DNA of 64,000 bases from assembly GCF_042685365.1 (NCBI RefSeq), contig NZ_JBHUMY010000001.1, positions 248,001 to 312,000 on the forward strand, given 5' to 3'. Positions 32,755 through 41,770 of the stretch are shown piece by piece. The notes under the pieces were generated by a model. That model saw nothing but the letters and a program-made list of their open reading frames with translations. It was not told the origin of the DNA and made no database searches. The DNA is from Paenibacillus_AP thailandensis. Lineage in GTDB: Bacteria; Bacillota; Bacilli; Paenibacillales; Paenibacillaceae. The translations under genes and the position numbers were made by a program. The first letter of the stretch is position 1, and every line of letters starts with the position of its first letter.

Positions 32755-34599
32755 ATGTGTGGAATCACCGGATGGATTGATTGGAACAGCGACCTGAGCC
32801 ATGAAGTCAGCAAGCTGGAAAAAATGACGGAGACGCTGGCATTGCGCGGACCGGATGCCTCCGGCATCTGGATGTCGGAGCATTGCGCGGTCGGCCATCG
32901 CCGCTTGTCCGTCATGGACCCCGAGAACGGAGCGCAGCCCATGATTCGCCGCTCCGGCGAAAATACGTATGTCATCGTCTATAACGGAGAGCTTTACAAC
33001 GCTCCGGAGCTAAAGAAGGAGCTTCAGGACAGAGGACACCGGTTCACGACCAATTGCGACACCGAGGTGCTGCTCGTCGCCTATATCGAGTGGGGGGCTT
33101 CCTGCGTGGAGCGGTTTAACGGCATTTTCGCTTTCGCCATTTGGGATACGGCCGGGCAAAACCTCTTTCTGGCACGCGACCGGCTTGGCGTCAAACCTCT
33201 GTTTTACAGCACAAAAGGAAGCATGTTTTTGTTCGGTTCCGAGGTGAAGTCGATTTTGGCCCATCCGTCGTTTAAAGCGGAGGTGGGCGCCGAAGGGTTG
33301 GCCGAAATTTTTATCGTCGGTCCGGCCAGGACGCCCGGCCAAGGCATATATAAGGATCTGGCGGAGCTGAAGCCCGGTCAATGCATGACCGTAACGGCCG
33401 ACGGCCACCGGATATCCGCCTATTGGAAACTGGAAGCATTGCCGCACGAAGACGACGTGGACGAAACGGCCGCCAAGGTTCGCGAGCTGCTTGCCGATAC
33501 GGTCGAGCGCCAATTGATGTCGGACGTTCCCGTCTGCACGCTGCTGTCCGGAGGATTGGATTCCAGCGCTCTGACGACGCTGGCGGTACGCTACTACGAA
33601 CGGACGGGGCAAGGCGAGGTCCATACTTATTCGGTAGACTATACCGATAACGACAAGCATTTCAAAGCGCACGCCTTTCAGCCCAATTCGGACGCGCCGT
33701 GGATCGAAAGAATGACCTCGTATCTCGGAACCGTGCATCACGCGGTGCAATTCGATACGCCCGAGCTTGTCGGAGCGCTGCATGACGCAACGATCGCGCG
33801 GGATTTCCCCGGCATGGCGGACGTGGACGCTTCGCTGCTCCTGTTCTGCCGCGAAATTAAAAAAGGCGCCACCGTAGCCATCTCCGGCGAGGCGGCGGAC
33901 GAAGTATTCGGCGGATACCCTTGGTTCCACCGCGAAGACGCGCTCGGCGCAGACACTTTCCCTTGGTCGCTCGCCGCTCCGATGCGGGCCGGATTGCTGA
34001 ACGAAGAAATCGCGGACTGGATTAAACCGCTTGAATATATCGGAGACCGTTATGCGGATGCCGTCGCCGAAGTTCCGTATCTCGGAAACGAAACGGAAAA
34101 CGAGCGCAAAATGCGGAAGATGTCCTATCTCAACATTACCCGCTTTATGCCTACGCTGCTCGACCGCAAGGACCGGATGAGCATGGCCGCGGGCCTCGAG
34201 GTGCGGGTGCCGTTCTGCGACCACCGGCTTGTGCAGTATGTATGGAATATCCCCTGGGAAATCAAAACGTCGGGGGACCGGGAAAAAGGCATTTTGCGCA
34301 AGGCGCTGCGCGGCATATTGCCGGAAGACGTACTGACCCGCAAAAAAAGCCCCTACCCGAAAACTCATAACCCGAATTACTTGGCGGCCGTTAAAGGACT
34401 GCTGCTTGACGTGCTGAACGATCCCTCTTCTCCTTTATTGCCGCTCATCAATGTCGCGAAAGTAAGGGAGCTTGCGGAATCCGACTCGGCCGCCAGCAAC
34501 GTTCCGTGGTTCGGCCAGCTGATGTCCGGGCCGCAATTGTTCGCTTATCTATACCAAGTGAATCTGTGGCTCAAAAAATACGGCGTCGTCATTAAATAA
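32755..34599 (+). CDS. asnO: Asparagine synthetase (glutamine-hydrolysing), AsnO-like
   Basis: Makes asparagine from aspartate, ATP and glutamine. The N-terminal Ntn glutaminase domain starts with the catalytic Cys2 (MCGITGWIDW) and carries ALRGPDASGIW and VIVYNGELYN. The C-terminal synthetase domain has the pyrophosphate loop CTLLSGGLDSSAL and AISGEAADEVFGGYPWF. At 614 residues it equals the length of Bacillus AsnO (YisO), the sporulation-linked paralogue, rather than AsnB or AsnH. The start ATG 32755 has GAGAGAGG upstream. It is monocistronic. Confidence 0.9.
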   Translation: MCGITGWIDWNSDLSHEVSKLEKMTETLALRGPDASGIWMSEHCAVGHRRLSVMDPENGAQPMIRRSGENTYVIVYNGELYNAPELKKELQDRGHRFTTNCDTEVLLVAYIEWGASCVERFNGIFAFAIWDTAGQNLFLARDRLGVKPLFYSTKGSMFLFGSEVKSILAHPSFKAEVGAEGLAEIFIVGPARTPGQGIYKDLAELKPGQCMTVTADGHRISAYWKLEALPHEDDVDETAAKVRELLADTVERQLMSDVPVCTLLSGGLDSSALTTLAVRYYERTGQGEVHTYSVDYTDNDKHFKAHAFQPNSDAPWIERMTSYLGTVHHAVQFDTPELVGALHDATIARDFPGMADVDASLLLFCREIKKGATVAISGEAADEVFGGYPWFHREDALGADTFPWSLAAPMRAGLLNEEIADWIKPLEYIGDRYADAVAEVPYLGNETENERKMRKMSYLNITRFMPTLLDRKDRMSMAAGLEVRVPFCDHRLVQYVWNIPWEIKTSGDREKGILRKALRGILPEDVLTRKKSPYPKTHNPNYLAAVKGLLLDVLNDPSSPLLPLINVAKVRELAESDSAASNVPWFGQLMSGPQLFAYLYQVNLWLKKYGVVIK

Positions 34600-34600
34600 A

Positions 34601-34648
34601 TATGCGGCATCGGGCGGAAACATGCACTAAATCCGCCTTTGCCGCATA
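34601..34648 (+). terminator. Hairpin after asnO
   Basis: TATGCGGCA pairs with TGCCGCATA, with an inner GGCGGA/TCCGCC stem. It follows the stop by 2 bp. No T-run follows, so termination is uncertain. Confidence 0.5.
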
Positions 34649-34679
34649 GATGCCAAACGTCGTTTACATGCTCACTCCG

Positions 34680-35318
34680 TCATCCGAGAAGCTCCATCAG
34701 CCGCGCGAGCGCAGCCCCGCGATGGCTGATGCTTTGTTTCTCCTCCTTGGACAACTCCGCCATGAACCGGCCGAGCTGCGGCAGCCAAAACAGCGGATCG
34801 TATCCGAAGCCGCCGCTGCCGCGCGGCTTGGAGGCAATGTATCCGTCGACCGTGCCTTCCGACTCGATGTAACGGCCCGTTGCCGGATCGTACAGCGCCA
34901 AAGCGCACACGAACTGCGCCCGGCTCAGAAGCCGGGTGCCGTCCGGCAGCGGCTCGGCCGCGTCGGCTTGCGGCAGCGCCTTAAGCTCGCGCAGCAGCTT
35001 GGCGTTGTTGTCGCTGTCGGCTGCGCCTTCGCCGGCATAACGGGCCGAATACACGCCCGGCGCTCCGCCAAGCGCCTCGACGCGCAGCCCGGAGTCGTCG
35101 GCAAGGGCGATGACGCCAAGGGCGTCGCCTGCCGTCTTCGCTTTCGTCCGCGCATTTTCCGCAAAGGTAACCCCGTACTCCGGAATGTCCGGCAGTTCGG
35201 GAAAATCGTTCAGGCTGGCCACCGTTCGGCCCAGCTTGCCGAAAGCATGGGCGAATTCCTGCACTTTGCCCTTGTTTTTCGTTGCGATCAGAATAACGCC
35301 TTCGGACAGCCCCGCCAT
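34680..35318 (-). CDS. rdgB: XTP/dITP diphosphohydrolase (RdgB/HAM1)
   Basis: Hydrolyses dITP/XTP to monophosphates and so keeps deaminated purines out of DNA and RNA. The motif ILIATKNKGKVQEF at the N-terminus, the metal site VIALADDSGLRVEAL and the C-terminal SHRGAALARL fit the Ham1 family. It has 212 residues. The ATG at 35316-35318 follows the rph stop by 1 bp, with AGGGGAA in front, so the two are one operon. The gerM-rph-rdgB order matches Bacillus. Confidence 0.95.
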   Translation of the reverse strand: MAGLSEGVILIATKNKGKVQEFAHAFGKLGRTVASLNDFPELPDIPEYGVTFAENARTKAKTAGDALGVIALADDSGLRVEALGGAPGVYSARYAGEGAADSDNNAKLLRELKALPQADAAEPLPDGTRLLSRAQFVCALALYDPATGRYIESEGTVDGYIASKPRGSGGFGYDPLFWLPQLGRFMAELSKEEKQSISHRGAALARLMELLG

Positions 35319-35319
35319 G

Positions 35320-36060
35320 TTATTCCCCTCCGATCCGGTCCGCGATGTCGCCGAGCGCTTCGATCTGCTTGCCGATCAGCTCTTGGATGCCCGCTTCCGC
35401 CAGCGCCAGCAGCCCGTTCAGCTCCTCGCGCGAGAACGGCTCCTCTTCGCCCGTTCCTTGCACCTCGACGAATTTGCCGCCGCCGGTCATGACGACGTTC
35501 ATGTCGACCTTCGCCTTGGAATCTTCTTCGTAATTCAGATCGAGCACCGGAGTATTATGTATGACGCCTACGCTGACCGACGCTAGAAAGTCGGTTATCG
35601 GAAATTTCGCAAGCTTTGCCGTTTGCGAAATTTTGTTGACGGCAAGCGCAAGGGCGATAAACGAACCGGTAATGGACGTCGTTCTCGTGCCGCCGTCCGC
35701 TTGAATGACGTCGCAGTCCAGCGTGATCGTCCGTTCGCCGAGCGCCTGCAAGTCTACGACGGAACGCAAGGCCCGGCCGATCAAACGCTGGATTTCCATC
35801 GTGCGCCCCGACAGCTTGCCCTTGTTCGCTTCCCGCTGGTTGCGGGAGTGGGTCGCGCGCGGCAGCATCGAGTATTCCGCCGTTACCCAGCCTTTGCCTT
35901 GCCCCTTCATAAACGGCGGGACGCGCTCTTCGACGCTGGCGGTGCATATTACTTTCGTGTCGCCGAATTCGATCTGCACCGAACCTTCCGCATATTTGTT
36001 AACGCCTGTCGTTATCGTTACCGGCCGAAGCTGGTTCGGTTGCCGACCGTCATTTCTCAT
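35320..36060 (-). CDS. rph: Ribonuclease PH
   Basis: A phosphate-dependent 3' exonuclease trimming tRNA precursors. The motif EGSVQIEFGDTKVICTASVEERVPPF, the basic segment RATHSRNQREANKGKLSGRTMEIQRLIGRALR and the phosphate site IQADGGTRTTSITGSFIAL are diagnostic. The start is ATG 36058-36060 (MRNDGRQPNQLRP) because AGGAGG lies 8 bp upstream; an ATG two codons earlier is too close to it. It has 246 residues. It is followed directly by rdgB and preceded by the two-copy repeat at 36149-36274. Confidence 0.96.
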   Translation of the reverse strand: MRNDGRQPNQLRPVTITTGVNKYAEGSVQIEFGDTKVICTASVEERVPPFMKGQGKGWVTAEYSMLPRATHSRNQREANKGKLSGRTMEIQRLIGRALRSVVDLQALGERTITLDCDVIQADGGTRTTSITGSFIALALAVNKISQTAKLAKFPITDFLASVSVGVIHNTPVLDLNYEEDSKAKVDMNVVMTGGGKFVEVQGTGEEEPFSREELNGLLALAEAGIQELIGKQIEALGDIADRIGGE

Positions 36061-36148
36061 GTCCATATCCTCCTGAATCTTCAATACAATCGTTCCTATT
36101 TTATCAAAGTCCATCGCGAAAAGCATCTTTCGCCCCGTAACGTATCCT

Positions 36149-36274
36149 CCCCAAAAGTGACGCGATGCTCTGTGGCCAATTCCGATTACTTTTGGGGGAA
36201 CCCCCCGTAACCAATCCCCCAAAAGTGACGCGAAGCTCTGCGGCCAATTCCGATTACTTTTGGGGGAGCCCCCC
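36149..36274. repeat. Two-copy 58-bp tandem hairpin repeat
   Basis: Copies at 36149-36206 and 36217-36274 (68-bp period) differ at only about 4 of 58 positions. Each starts CCCCAAAAGTGACGCG and ends ATTACTTTTGGGGG-CCCCCC. CCCCAAAAGT and ACTTTTGGGG form a 10-bp inverted repeat, and the 3' GGGGG and CCCCCC can pair as well. Located between gerM and rph; no coding sense. Confidence 0.9.
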
Positions 36275-36280
36275 GGAAAA

Positions 36281-36319
36281 AGAAAAAGGAGAGCGGGACT
36301 GTACCAGTCCCTCCTCTCC
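36281..36319 (-). terminator. Terminator of gerM
   Basis: On the minus strand GGAGAG-GGGACT pairs with AGTCCC-CTCTCC around a short loop, followed by TTTTTCTTTTT. Confidence 0.87.
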
Positions 36320-36331
36320 TGACGGCCGGCG

Positions 36332-37405
36332 TCATGATTTTAAGGCGTTGACGTGATGCGGCCGCTCTACCGGCTGGTTATAGGAATTGTTGTTTTCGTC
36401 CACAATATTCGAATCGCCGTTCAGCCGGATTTGCACTTGCTTGGCCTCCGTATTTTCCGTGACGGACAGGATGACGGCCTGCAGCAATTCTTGCGGGATC
36501 GGATCGCCGGCCTGGTAAGCGGAATCCTCGAAATCGACCGTGGCGACTCCTTCGTTCACTTCCACGTTTTTGACGAGAAAGTCCGGAGTGACGACCGCGG
36601 TGAGCGGGGATCCGTTCAGCGGACCGGACACAAGCTGCTCCATCGCGGCCTCGGCTGGAGCGTCCGTGCGCGGTATGAGCCGGGTAACCGGAACGTAATA
36701 CTGCTCGTTGTCGGCCGTTTGCGAAGAGAAGTAAAGCGTTACCGGCGTCGACTGGGACAACGTTACGCCGCTTGCCGTCTCCAGGTTAATGCCGATGGAT
36801 CGGGTAAGGGGCTCGTCTAGCGGGAAGCTGTCTACCGGCATCTCGGCCAGCTTCTCCCCTTGCACGGACAGCTCGACCTGCTCGATGCCGCTCATCGCCG
36901 TCAGCGTCCATGTGATCGCTTCGACCATCGGACGCTCGTCCTGCGCGTTATACGAGACGAACGATTCCGAGAAATCGACTTTGGCCAGCTTCTGCTCGGG
37001 GTCGATCGTAAAGGAATTGATTTGCGTGCCTTTGGGCAGCAGAGCCCGGAAATCCGATGGAATGGCGGCCGCGTATTCGCCGTCTTCCACCATCAGCGCC
37101 AGCGCCTTCTCGCCGGCTTGTTCGTCTTGTCCAAGCGCGACGGGGATCGACACGGGCGCCAGATAACCGTCGGCATTTTGCAAATAAACGGTTAACCGGG
37201 TTTGCTCGCCCTGCACTTCTTGAGCCGTATCGGGCTGGCCAACCTGCGAACCGGCATTCGTCGGCGCGTCGCTTTCCGATACGACGTCTTGCGGCGGGTC
37301 GATCGCGCTCGTCTCCTCCGTAAATAGTCCGCAGCCGGCCGTTACGAGCGGTATGACGAGCATCCCTCCGATAGCGGCTCTGCGAATCCAGCGCAGTTGG
37401 TTCAT
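36332..37405 (-). CDS. gerM: Spore germination lipoprotein GerM
   Basis: A lipoprotein needed for spore formation and germination. After MNQLRWIRRAAIGG the signal peptide ends at the lipobox VTAGC; a Ser/Asp/Gln-rich linker follows, then two GerM domains (about 75-195 and 205-330; the shared pattern is DGYLAPVSIPV / EQYYVPVTRLI and LPKGTQINSFTID / FLVKNVEVNEGVATVDFE). It has 357 residues. The start ATG 37403-37405 has AAAGG and GGAGG upstream. Gene order gerM-rph-rdgB is as in Bacillus, though here a terminator and the repeat separate gerM from rph. Confidence 0.92.
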   Translation of the reverse strand: MNQLRWIRRAAIGGMLVIPLVTAGCGLFTEETSAIDPPQDVVSESDAPTNAGSQVGQPDTAQEVQGEQTRLTVYLQNADGYLAPVSIPVALGQDEQAGEKALALMVEDGEYAAAIPSDFRALLPKGTQINSFTIDPEQKLAKVDFSESFVSYNAQDERPMVEAITWTLTAMSGIEQVELSVQGEKLAEMPVDSFPLDEPLTRSIGINLETASGVTLSQSTPVTLYFSSQTADNEQYYVPVTRLIPRTDAPAEAAMEQLVSGPLNGSPLTAVVTPDFLVKNVEVNEGVATVDFEDSAYQAGDPIPQELLQAVILSVTENTEAKQVQIRLNGDSNIVDENNNSYNQPVERPHHVNALKS

Positions 37406-37542
37406 ATTGACCTTTCCTCCCATTCGATATTTGCTTTCAGAGGCGGCTTTGTACAACTCCTCTTTTGTAGTACTATGTATACGAGCCCTGCTGCGCGGTT
37501 AGACCATATTTGTCCACAAAATGATAAGGGGGTACGAAAAGC

Positions 37543-38082
37543 TTGACGGACGAGCATCTGTACAGCTTAAACAGCAAAAAAGTCGAAGCGGCAACCGACG
37601 AATGGCTTGCCAAACGCGGCGTAACGAGAGAGGCGATCGCCGAGCTCGTATTCTTTCTGCAGAAGGATTACTACCCGGATTTATCGGTTGAAGAATGCCT
37701 GGGCAGCGTCAACGCCGTCTTATCGAAGCGTGAAGTGCAAAACGCCGTCCTCACCGGCATCCAGCTCGACGTGCTGGCGGAGGAAGGCAAGCTGATTTCC
37801 CCGCTGCAAGAAATGATTTATAACGACGAAGGCTTATACGGCTGCGACGAAATTTTGGCCTTTTCGATCATCAATGTATACGGAAGCATCGGCTTTACCA
37901 ACTTTGGCTACATCGACAAAGTGAAGCCGGGCATTCTGGAAAAGCTGAACGATCGAACGGACAAGGAAATCCATACGTTCCTTGACGATATCGTAGGCGC
38001 CGTCGCCGCTTCGGCGGCCAGCCGCATCGCCCACCGCAAGCAGGCGGAACGCGAGTCCAACATGAACGCGCCGATCGATTGA
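37543..38082 (+). CDS. PgpA-family phosphatidylglycerophosphatase (YutG-like)
   Basis: Predicted to dephosphorylate phosphatidylglycerophosphate to phosphatidylglycerol, or a related lipid or small phosphate. The 179-residue protein carries the family segment DLSVEECLGSVNAVLSKREVQNAVLTGIQLD and the core GLYGCDEILAFSIINVYGSIGFTNFGYIDKVKPG. Unlike Gram-negative PgpA it lacks obvious membrane helices, as is known for the Firmicute YutG group. The start is the TTG at 37543 with AAGGGGG 11 bp upstream. Single-gene unit, divergent from gerM. Confidence 0.82.
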   Translation: MTDEHLYSLNSKKVEAATDEWLAKRGVTREAIAELVFFLQKDYYPDLSVEECLGSVNAVLSKREVQNAVLTGIQLDVLAEEGKLISPLQEMIYNDEGLYGCDEILAFSIINVYGSIGFTNFGYIDKVKPGILEKLNDRTDKEIHTFLDDIVGAVAASAASRIAHRKQAERESNMNAPID

Positions 38083-38097
38083 CGAATTTCACACAAT

Positions 38098-38136
38098 AAA
38101 ATCCCGTCCCACTGGATACAGTGAAACGGGATTTTT
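38098..38136. terminator. Bidirectional terminator between pgpA-like gene and MBL gene
   Basis: AAAATCCCGT-CCACTG pairs with CAGTG-ACGGGATTTT, with T-runs on both sides. Genes end at 38082 (+) and 38146 (-). Confidence 0.9.
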
Positions 38137-38145
38137 TACGTTATC

Positions 38146-39156
38146 CTACTCTCCGGATTTCCGATAGGAGATCATGTCCCCGCCGCCCGAGAGCGCTCGC
38201 TCGGCCCGGCCGCGGCGTTCCAAATAATAAAGATGGGCAAGCGTTTCCGCCATCGCAAAACGCAAATTGTGCGGATTCGACCGCAGCCTTTCGCCGAAAT
38301 GCAACTCGCATAGCTCGAACCCGGTCCTCGGCTGCGTCAATTGTTCCAGCATATCGGCAAGCCGGCGTTCGTGATGGAGCCGGAGCTCCTCCGTCCTCTC
38401 CGCAAATCCCGCAAACGGATCGCGATGGCCCGGGAACGCCAGCTTCACCCGCAGCCGCCCCAGCTCCGACAAGCTGTCCAAAAATGTGGAAAGAGGATCG
38501 TCGTCTTCCCCGGGAACGACGCCGACATTCGGCGTAATGCGGGGCATGACCTGATCGCCGCATAGGATAACTTCCTTCTCGCGGGAATAAAACAACACCT
38601 GTCCCAGCGCATGGCCGCCTGCGCCGATCAGCTCCCATTCCAGCCCTCCGAATTTCATGCGCTCCCCGGCTTCTATAAAAGTTACTTCCGGATGCGGCGT
38701 AACCCGCTTATAAAAAGAAGCAAAATCGCGGTCGATCGCGTCCGCCAATTCGCCCGGCATGCCGTGCTTCCGAAACAGCGCCGATAACTCCTCGCTTGAA
38801 GCGCCTTCTTCTCCCCATAAACGCTGGGTATACGCGAATGCTTCCCTCGTCATGTAAACCGGCGCGCCCGAACGTTGCTGAAAATAGCCGGCTAATCCGT
38901 AGTGATCGGGATGCTGGTGAGTAAGCACGATCCTCCGGATATCATGAAACGAAATCCGGCGGCGCTCCATGACGCTCTCCCAGGCGGCTATCGCTTCCTC
39001 CGTCCGCAGCCCCGGGTCGATCACGGTATAGCCGTCCGGTTCGGGCAGCACATAACTGTTCACCCACCTCAGCGAGAACGGCAGCGGCACTTTCACCTGA
39101 AGCCATCCCCCCTCCCATTCGGTTGTCTCGATTTCTCGACTGTCTTCCAAATCCAT
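38146..39156 (-). CDS. Metallo-beta-lactamase-fold hydrolase
   Basis: 336 residues. The di-metal motif IVLTHQHPDHYG (HxHxDH) lies near residue 92; further ligands are probably in IGAGGHALGQVLF, LCGDQV and FPGHRDPF. After the MBL domain comes a helical tail of about 90 residues (RTEELRLHHERRLADML...) of the kind seen in LACTB2-like or winged-helix MBL proteins. The start is ATG 39154-39156 (MDLEDSREIE), with AAAGGCGGGG upstream; the frame is open further but starts with TTG and no site. The substrate is unknown; thioesters, glyoxalase-type substrates and nucleic acids are all possible. Confidence 0.85.
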   Translation of the reverse strand: MDLEDSREIETTEWEGGWLQVKVPLPFSLRWVNSYVLPEPDGYTVIDPGLRTEEAIAAWESVMERRRISFHDIRRIVLTHQHPDHYGLAGYFQQRSGAPVYMTREAFAYTQRLWGEEGASSEELSALFRKHGMPGELADAIDRDFASFYKRVTPHPEVTFIEAGERMKFGGLEWELIGAGGHALGQVLFYSREKEVILCGDQVMPRITPNVGVVPGEDDDPLSTFLDSLSELGRLRVKLAFPGHRDPFAGFAERTEELRLHHERRLADMLEQLTQPRTGFELCELHFGERLRSNPHNLRFAMAETLAHLYYLERRGRAERALSGGGDMISYRKSGE

Positions 39157-39202
39157 CCCCGCCTTTCTTATGCAAGTATTGTACTCCAAGCCGCACCGGA
39201 AA

Positions 39203-39232
39203 GCATAATTTCCGGCTTATTCGCGCAAAATA
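39203..39232 (+). promoter_or_regulatory. Sigma-G type promoter candidate of the germination operon
   Basis: GCATA (39203-39207) fits GMATR fully. After exactly 18 bp, CAAAATA (39226-39232) fits CATnhTA at 6 of 7 positions. It lies about 90 bp before the gerAA start. GerA-type operons are forespore (sigma-G) genes in Bacillus. Confidence 0.62.
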
Positions 39233-39323
39233 ACGCAGTTACTGGAAAAGGCTGCCGGAGAATGCCGTGACGGCCGATCCGGGCGGGACAGGTTCAAAAA
39301 CCGATTAAAGGAAGGTTCCCTTT

Positions 39324-40655
39324 ATGCTCGAACGCTTGAAACAGCTGCTCGCAGCTTCCATCGATATAAAAATGACGACGCAAACGAACAGCGAGCTGAG
39401 CATCGAAGTCGCTTATATCGCTCCGTTATGCGACGAAAAGCTGGTCAATGAGTTTATTTTCGTTCCATTCGCGAAGGAAATCGTATCGTTCCGCAAGGAA
39501 CTGCATACCATTCCGCAATATATCAAGGTTCACGATCCGGCAACCTGGACCGAACTGCTCCTTAGCGGGTTCGTCCTGATCGAAGCCGACGGAGAGATCT
39601 ATTCGTTTTACGCCGCGCGGATCATTAGCGATTTAAGCCCGGTTACGACCGTAGAGAACGCCATCCAGGGACCCCAGCTCGCCTTGAACGAAGACGTCGA
39701 GAAATCGCTCAATCTGCTTCGGACGATGTACCCGAGTCCCGAGTTCGCCTCGGAAGAGCATACGCTCGGCTATTTGTCCAAGACGCCGGTCGTGCTTGCT
39801 TACGACCAGAAACGGGTCGATCCGGTCGTGCTGAGAAATGTCAGGAAAAAACTGACCGAGATCGAAACCGAAATGATCCAGGCGGCAGGCGAAATCGCCC
39901 GCGAGCTTGTCGGTGGCCGGAAGCATTTGTTTCCTACGGTGCTGGTGACCGAACGGCCGGACCGTATTACAAGAGCGCTGGCGCAGGGGAAAATAACTTT
40001 GCTCATCAAAGGAAGCCGTTTCGGCTTGATTTTGCCGGCTACTTTCTTTGATTTCATGCATGCGGTAGAAGACGACTACGAAAGCTTCTGGATGACGCGG
40101 ACGCTGCTTATTTTGCGGTATATCGCCGTCATTCTGACGGTTGTGCTTCCCGCGATTTATATCGCCCTCGCTTCCTACAATCCGGAGCTGGTCCGGGTGC
40201 AGCTTGCTTTTTCGGTTAACGGGAGCCGGGCCGCTGTGCCTTACCCTTCGTTTATCGAAGTGATGCTTATGTTATTTATGATCGAAGCGCTGGTCGAGGC
40301 CAGCACGAGGCTGCCCCGCTATATCGGATCGACGGCAACGACGGTAGGCGGCTTGATTCTCGGCCAAGCGGCCCAACAGGCCGGCCTTGTCAGCAGCATT
40401 ATGATTATCGTGACGTCCGTGGTCGCCATCTCCAACTTTGTCGTCCCAATCAATCCGCTTATGACCTCGGTCCGTTTTTTGAAATACACGCTAATTCCGC
40501 TGGCCGTCTTTTTCGGCATTTCGGGAGTTACGGTCGGCTTCTTTGCCATTCTCGTTTATATGTGCAACTTGCGCAGCTTCGGCAAGCCGTACTTGCGCAT
40601 ATTCGGTGATTTGCAGAAACAACAGGGCGATATCGGGCAGGTGAACAGCAAATGA
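39324..40655 (+). CDS. gerAA: GerA-family spore germinant receptor subunit A
   Basis: The A subunit of an inner-spore-membrane nutrient receptor. The soluble N-terminal part (about 1-245) includes GYLSKTPVVLAYDQKRVDPVVLRNVRKKL. The membrane part has four or five helices, with the conserved DFMHAVEDDYESFW, PAIYIALASYNPELVRVQL and RLPRYIGSTATTVGGLILGQAA motifs. At 443 residues it is a little shorter than Bacillus GerAA, mainly at the N-terminus. ATG 39324 has AAGGAAGG upstream. The stop overlaps the next gene by 4 bp. Confidence 0.93.
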   Translation: MLERLKQLLAASIDIKMTTQTNSELSIEVAYIAPLCDEKLVNEFIFVPFAKEIVSFRKELHTIPQYIKVHDPATWTELLLSGFVLIEADGEIYSFYAARIISDLSPVTTVENAIQGPQLALNEDVEKSLNLLRTMYPSPEFASEEHTLGYLSKTPVVLAYDQKRVDPVVLRNVRKKLTEIETEMIQAAGEIARELVGGRKHLFPTVLVTERPDRITRALAQGKITLLIKGSRFGLILPATFFDFMHAVEDDYESFWMTRTLLILRYIAVILTVVLPAIYIALASYNPELVRVQLAFSVNGSRAAVPYPSFIEVMLMLFMIEALVEASTRLPRYIGSTATTVGGLILGQAAQQAGLVSSIMIIVTSVVAISNFVVPINPLMTSVRFLKYTLIPLAVFFGISGVTVGFFAILVYMCNLRSFGKPYLRIFGDLQKQQGDIGQVNSK

Positions 40656-41770
40656 ACAGGTACTTTTATTACAGCGTGATGTTGGCCAGCATGATGAACA
40701 TTCTTTTTTACATACCGAAGTTTCTCATCCATCAAAGGTATACCGGGGCGGTTTCCTCCCTTCTTGTGGGAGGAGCCGCGGGCTCTCTTTTGGCCTTTCT
40801 GTTTCTGAATGCGATTCAGCGTTTTCCCGGCAAAGGCTTGCCCGAAATTTTGGAAACGGTACATAACAAACCGGTATCCCGGTTTTTCTCTTTTATATTC
40901 GGATTGCACTGGTTTTGCGCGGCCTTGCTTCCGCTTGTCGATTATGCCTACGTATTAAACCGGTTTTTGAACCCGGACGCGACTCCGATCGCCATTCTGA
41001 TTCTGCTCGCTCTTGTTTGTACGTACGCCGCGTCCCGCTCGTTGCTAACCGTCGCTTTACTGATGGAACTGGGGTTAATCCTTAACGCCCCGATCGCCAT
41101 ATTCATCATGGCGAAAGCTTTGACGAGCGATACCTTCAACTGGGACGCCGTGCGCACGGTCGCGAACTACGTGACGGTTGCGCCGAATTATGCCGCAATA
41201 GCCGCAGCTTCCTATACGTTCATAGGATATATGCATATGTGCATCTTCAACCGGTTGTTTCCGCCGAACTTTCGTTATCGTTTTTACATTTGGCTTATCC
41301 CGATGATCGGATTTGCGTTTTTGCTCGTTTCGTTTTTTGTCCCGATCGCCTTTCACGGCACCGAGACTGTTGCCGCGTATATGTACGTATGGACGGTTAC
41401 GGCCGATTCGATGGTTATGTCTTACGGCTTCATCGAGCGGGTGTTGTTCCTGTTTTTGTTCGTATTTCTTAATCTTTCGCTCATTCACTCCATGTCCGTC
41501 TGGCATCAGAGCATGGAGTTTTTCAAGAGCGCCTTCTGGAAAAAGAAACCGCAAGTCGACTCGCCCGAAACCCCGGTTGCCAACTATGTGATTTGCGGCG
41601 TGTTTCTGGCCATTACGATCGTCTTTATGATTTTAACCGACGAACGGGATACTTTTATCCTGACGCTCCAATGGGTCAAATTCCGGTTCGTATTGGAAAT
41701 CGTTCTGGTCCTTTGGATATTTGTCATCAGCAGGAAAGGAAGGGAAAAGCATGCGGCCAGGTCATCGTAA
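40652..41770 (+). CDS. gerAB: GerA-family spore germinant receptor subunit B (APC-type membrane protein)
   Basis: 372 residues with ten hydrophobic helices, the amino-acid/polyamine/organocation superfamily fold of GerAB (Spore_permease). Ligand recognition in characterised receptors lies in this subunit. Starts with the overlapping ATGA at 40652. Conserved features include FPGKGLPEILETVHNKPVSRF and a Pro/Gly-rich helix around GYMHMCIFNRLFPP. The 3' end overlaps gerAC by 20 bp. The germinant cannot be predicted. Confidence 0.92.
   Translation: MNRYFYYSVMLASMMNILFYIPKFLIHQRYTGAVSSLLVGGAAGSLLAFLFLNAIQRFPGKGLPEILETVHNKPVSRFFSFIFGLHWFCAALLPLVDYAYVLNRFLNPDATPIAILILLALVCTYAASRSLLTVALLMELGLILNAPIAIFIMAKALTSDTFNWDAVRTVANYVTVAPNYAAIAAASYTFIGYMHMCIFNRLFPPNFRYRFYIWLIPMIGFAFLLVSFFVPIAFHGTETVAAYMYVWTVTADSMVMSYGFIERVLFLFLFVFLNLSLIHSMSVWHQSMEFFKSAFWKKKPQVDSPETPVANYVICGVFLAITIVFMILTDERDTFILTLQWVKFRFVLEIVLVLWIFVISRKGREKHAARSS

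Noticed and set aside
36149..36274. Possible CRISPR-like repeats
   Set aside because: Only two units with 10 bp between them, no spacer diversity and no cas genes; a tandem hairpin repeat fits better.
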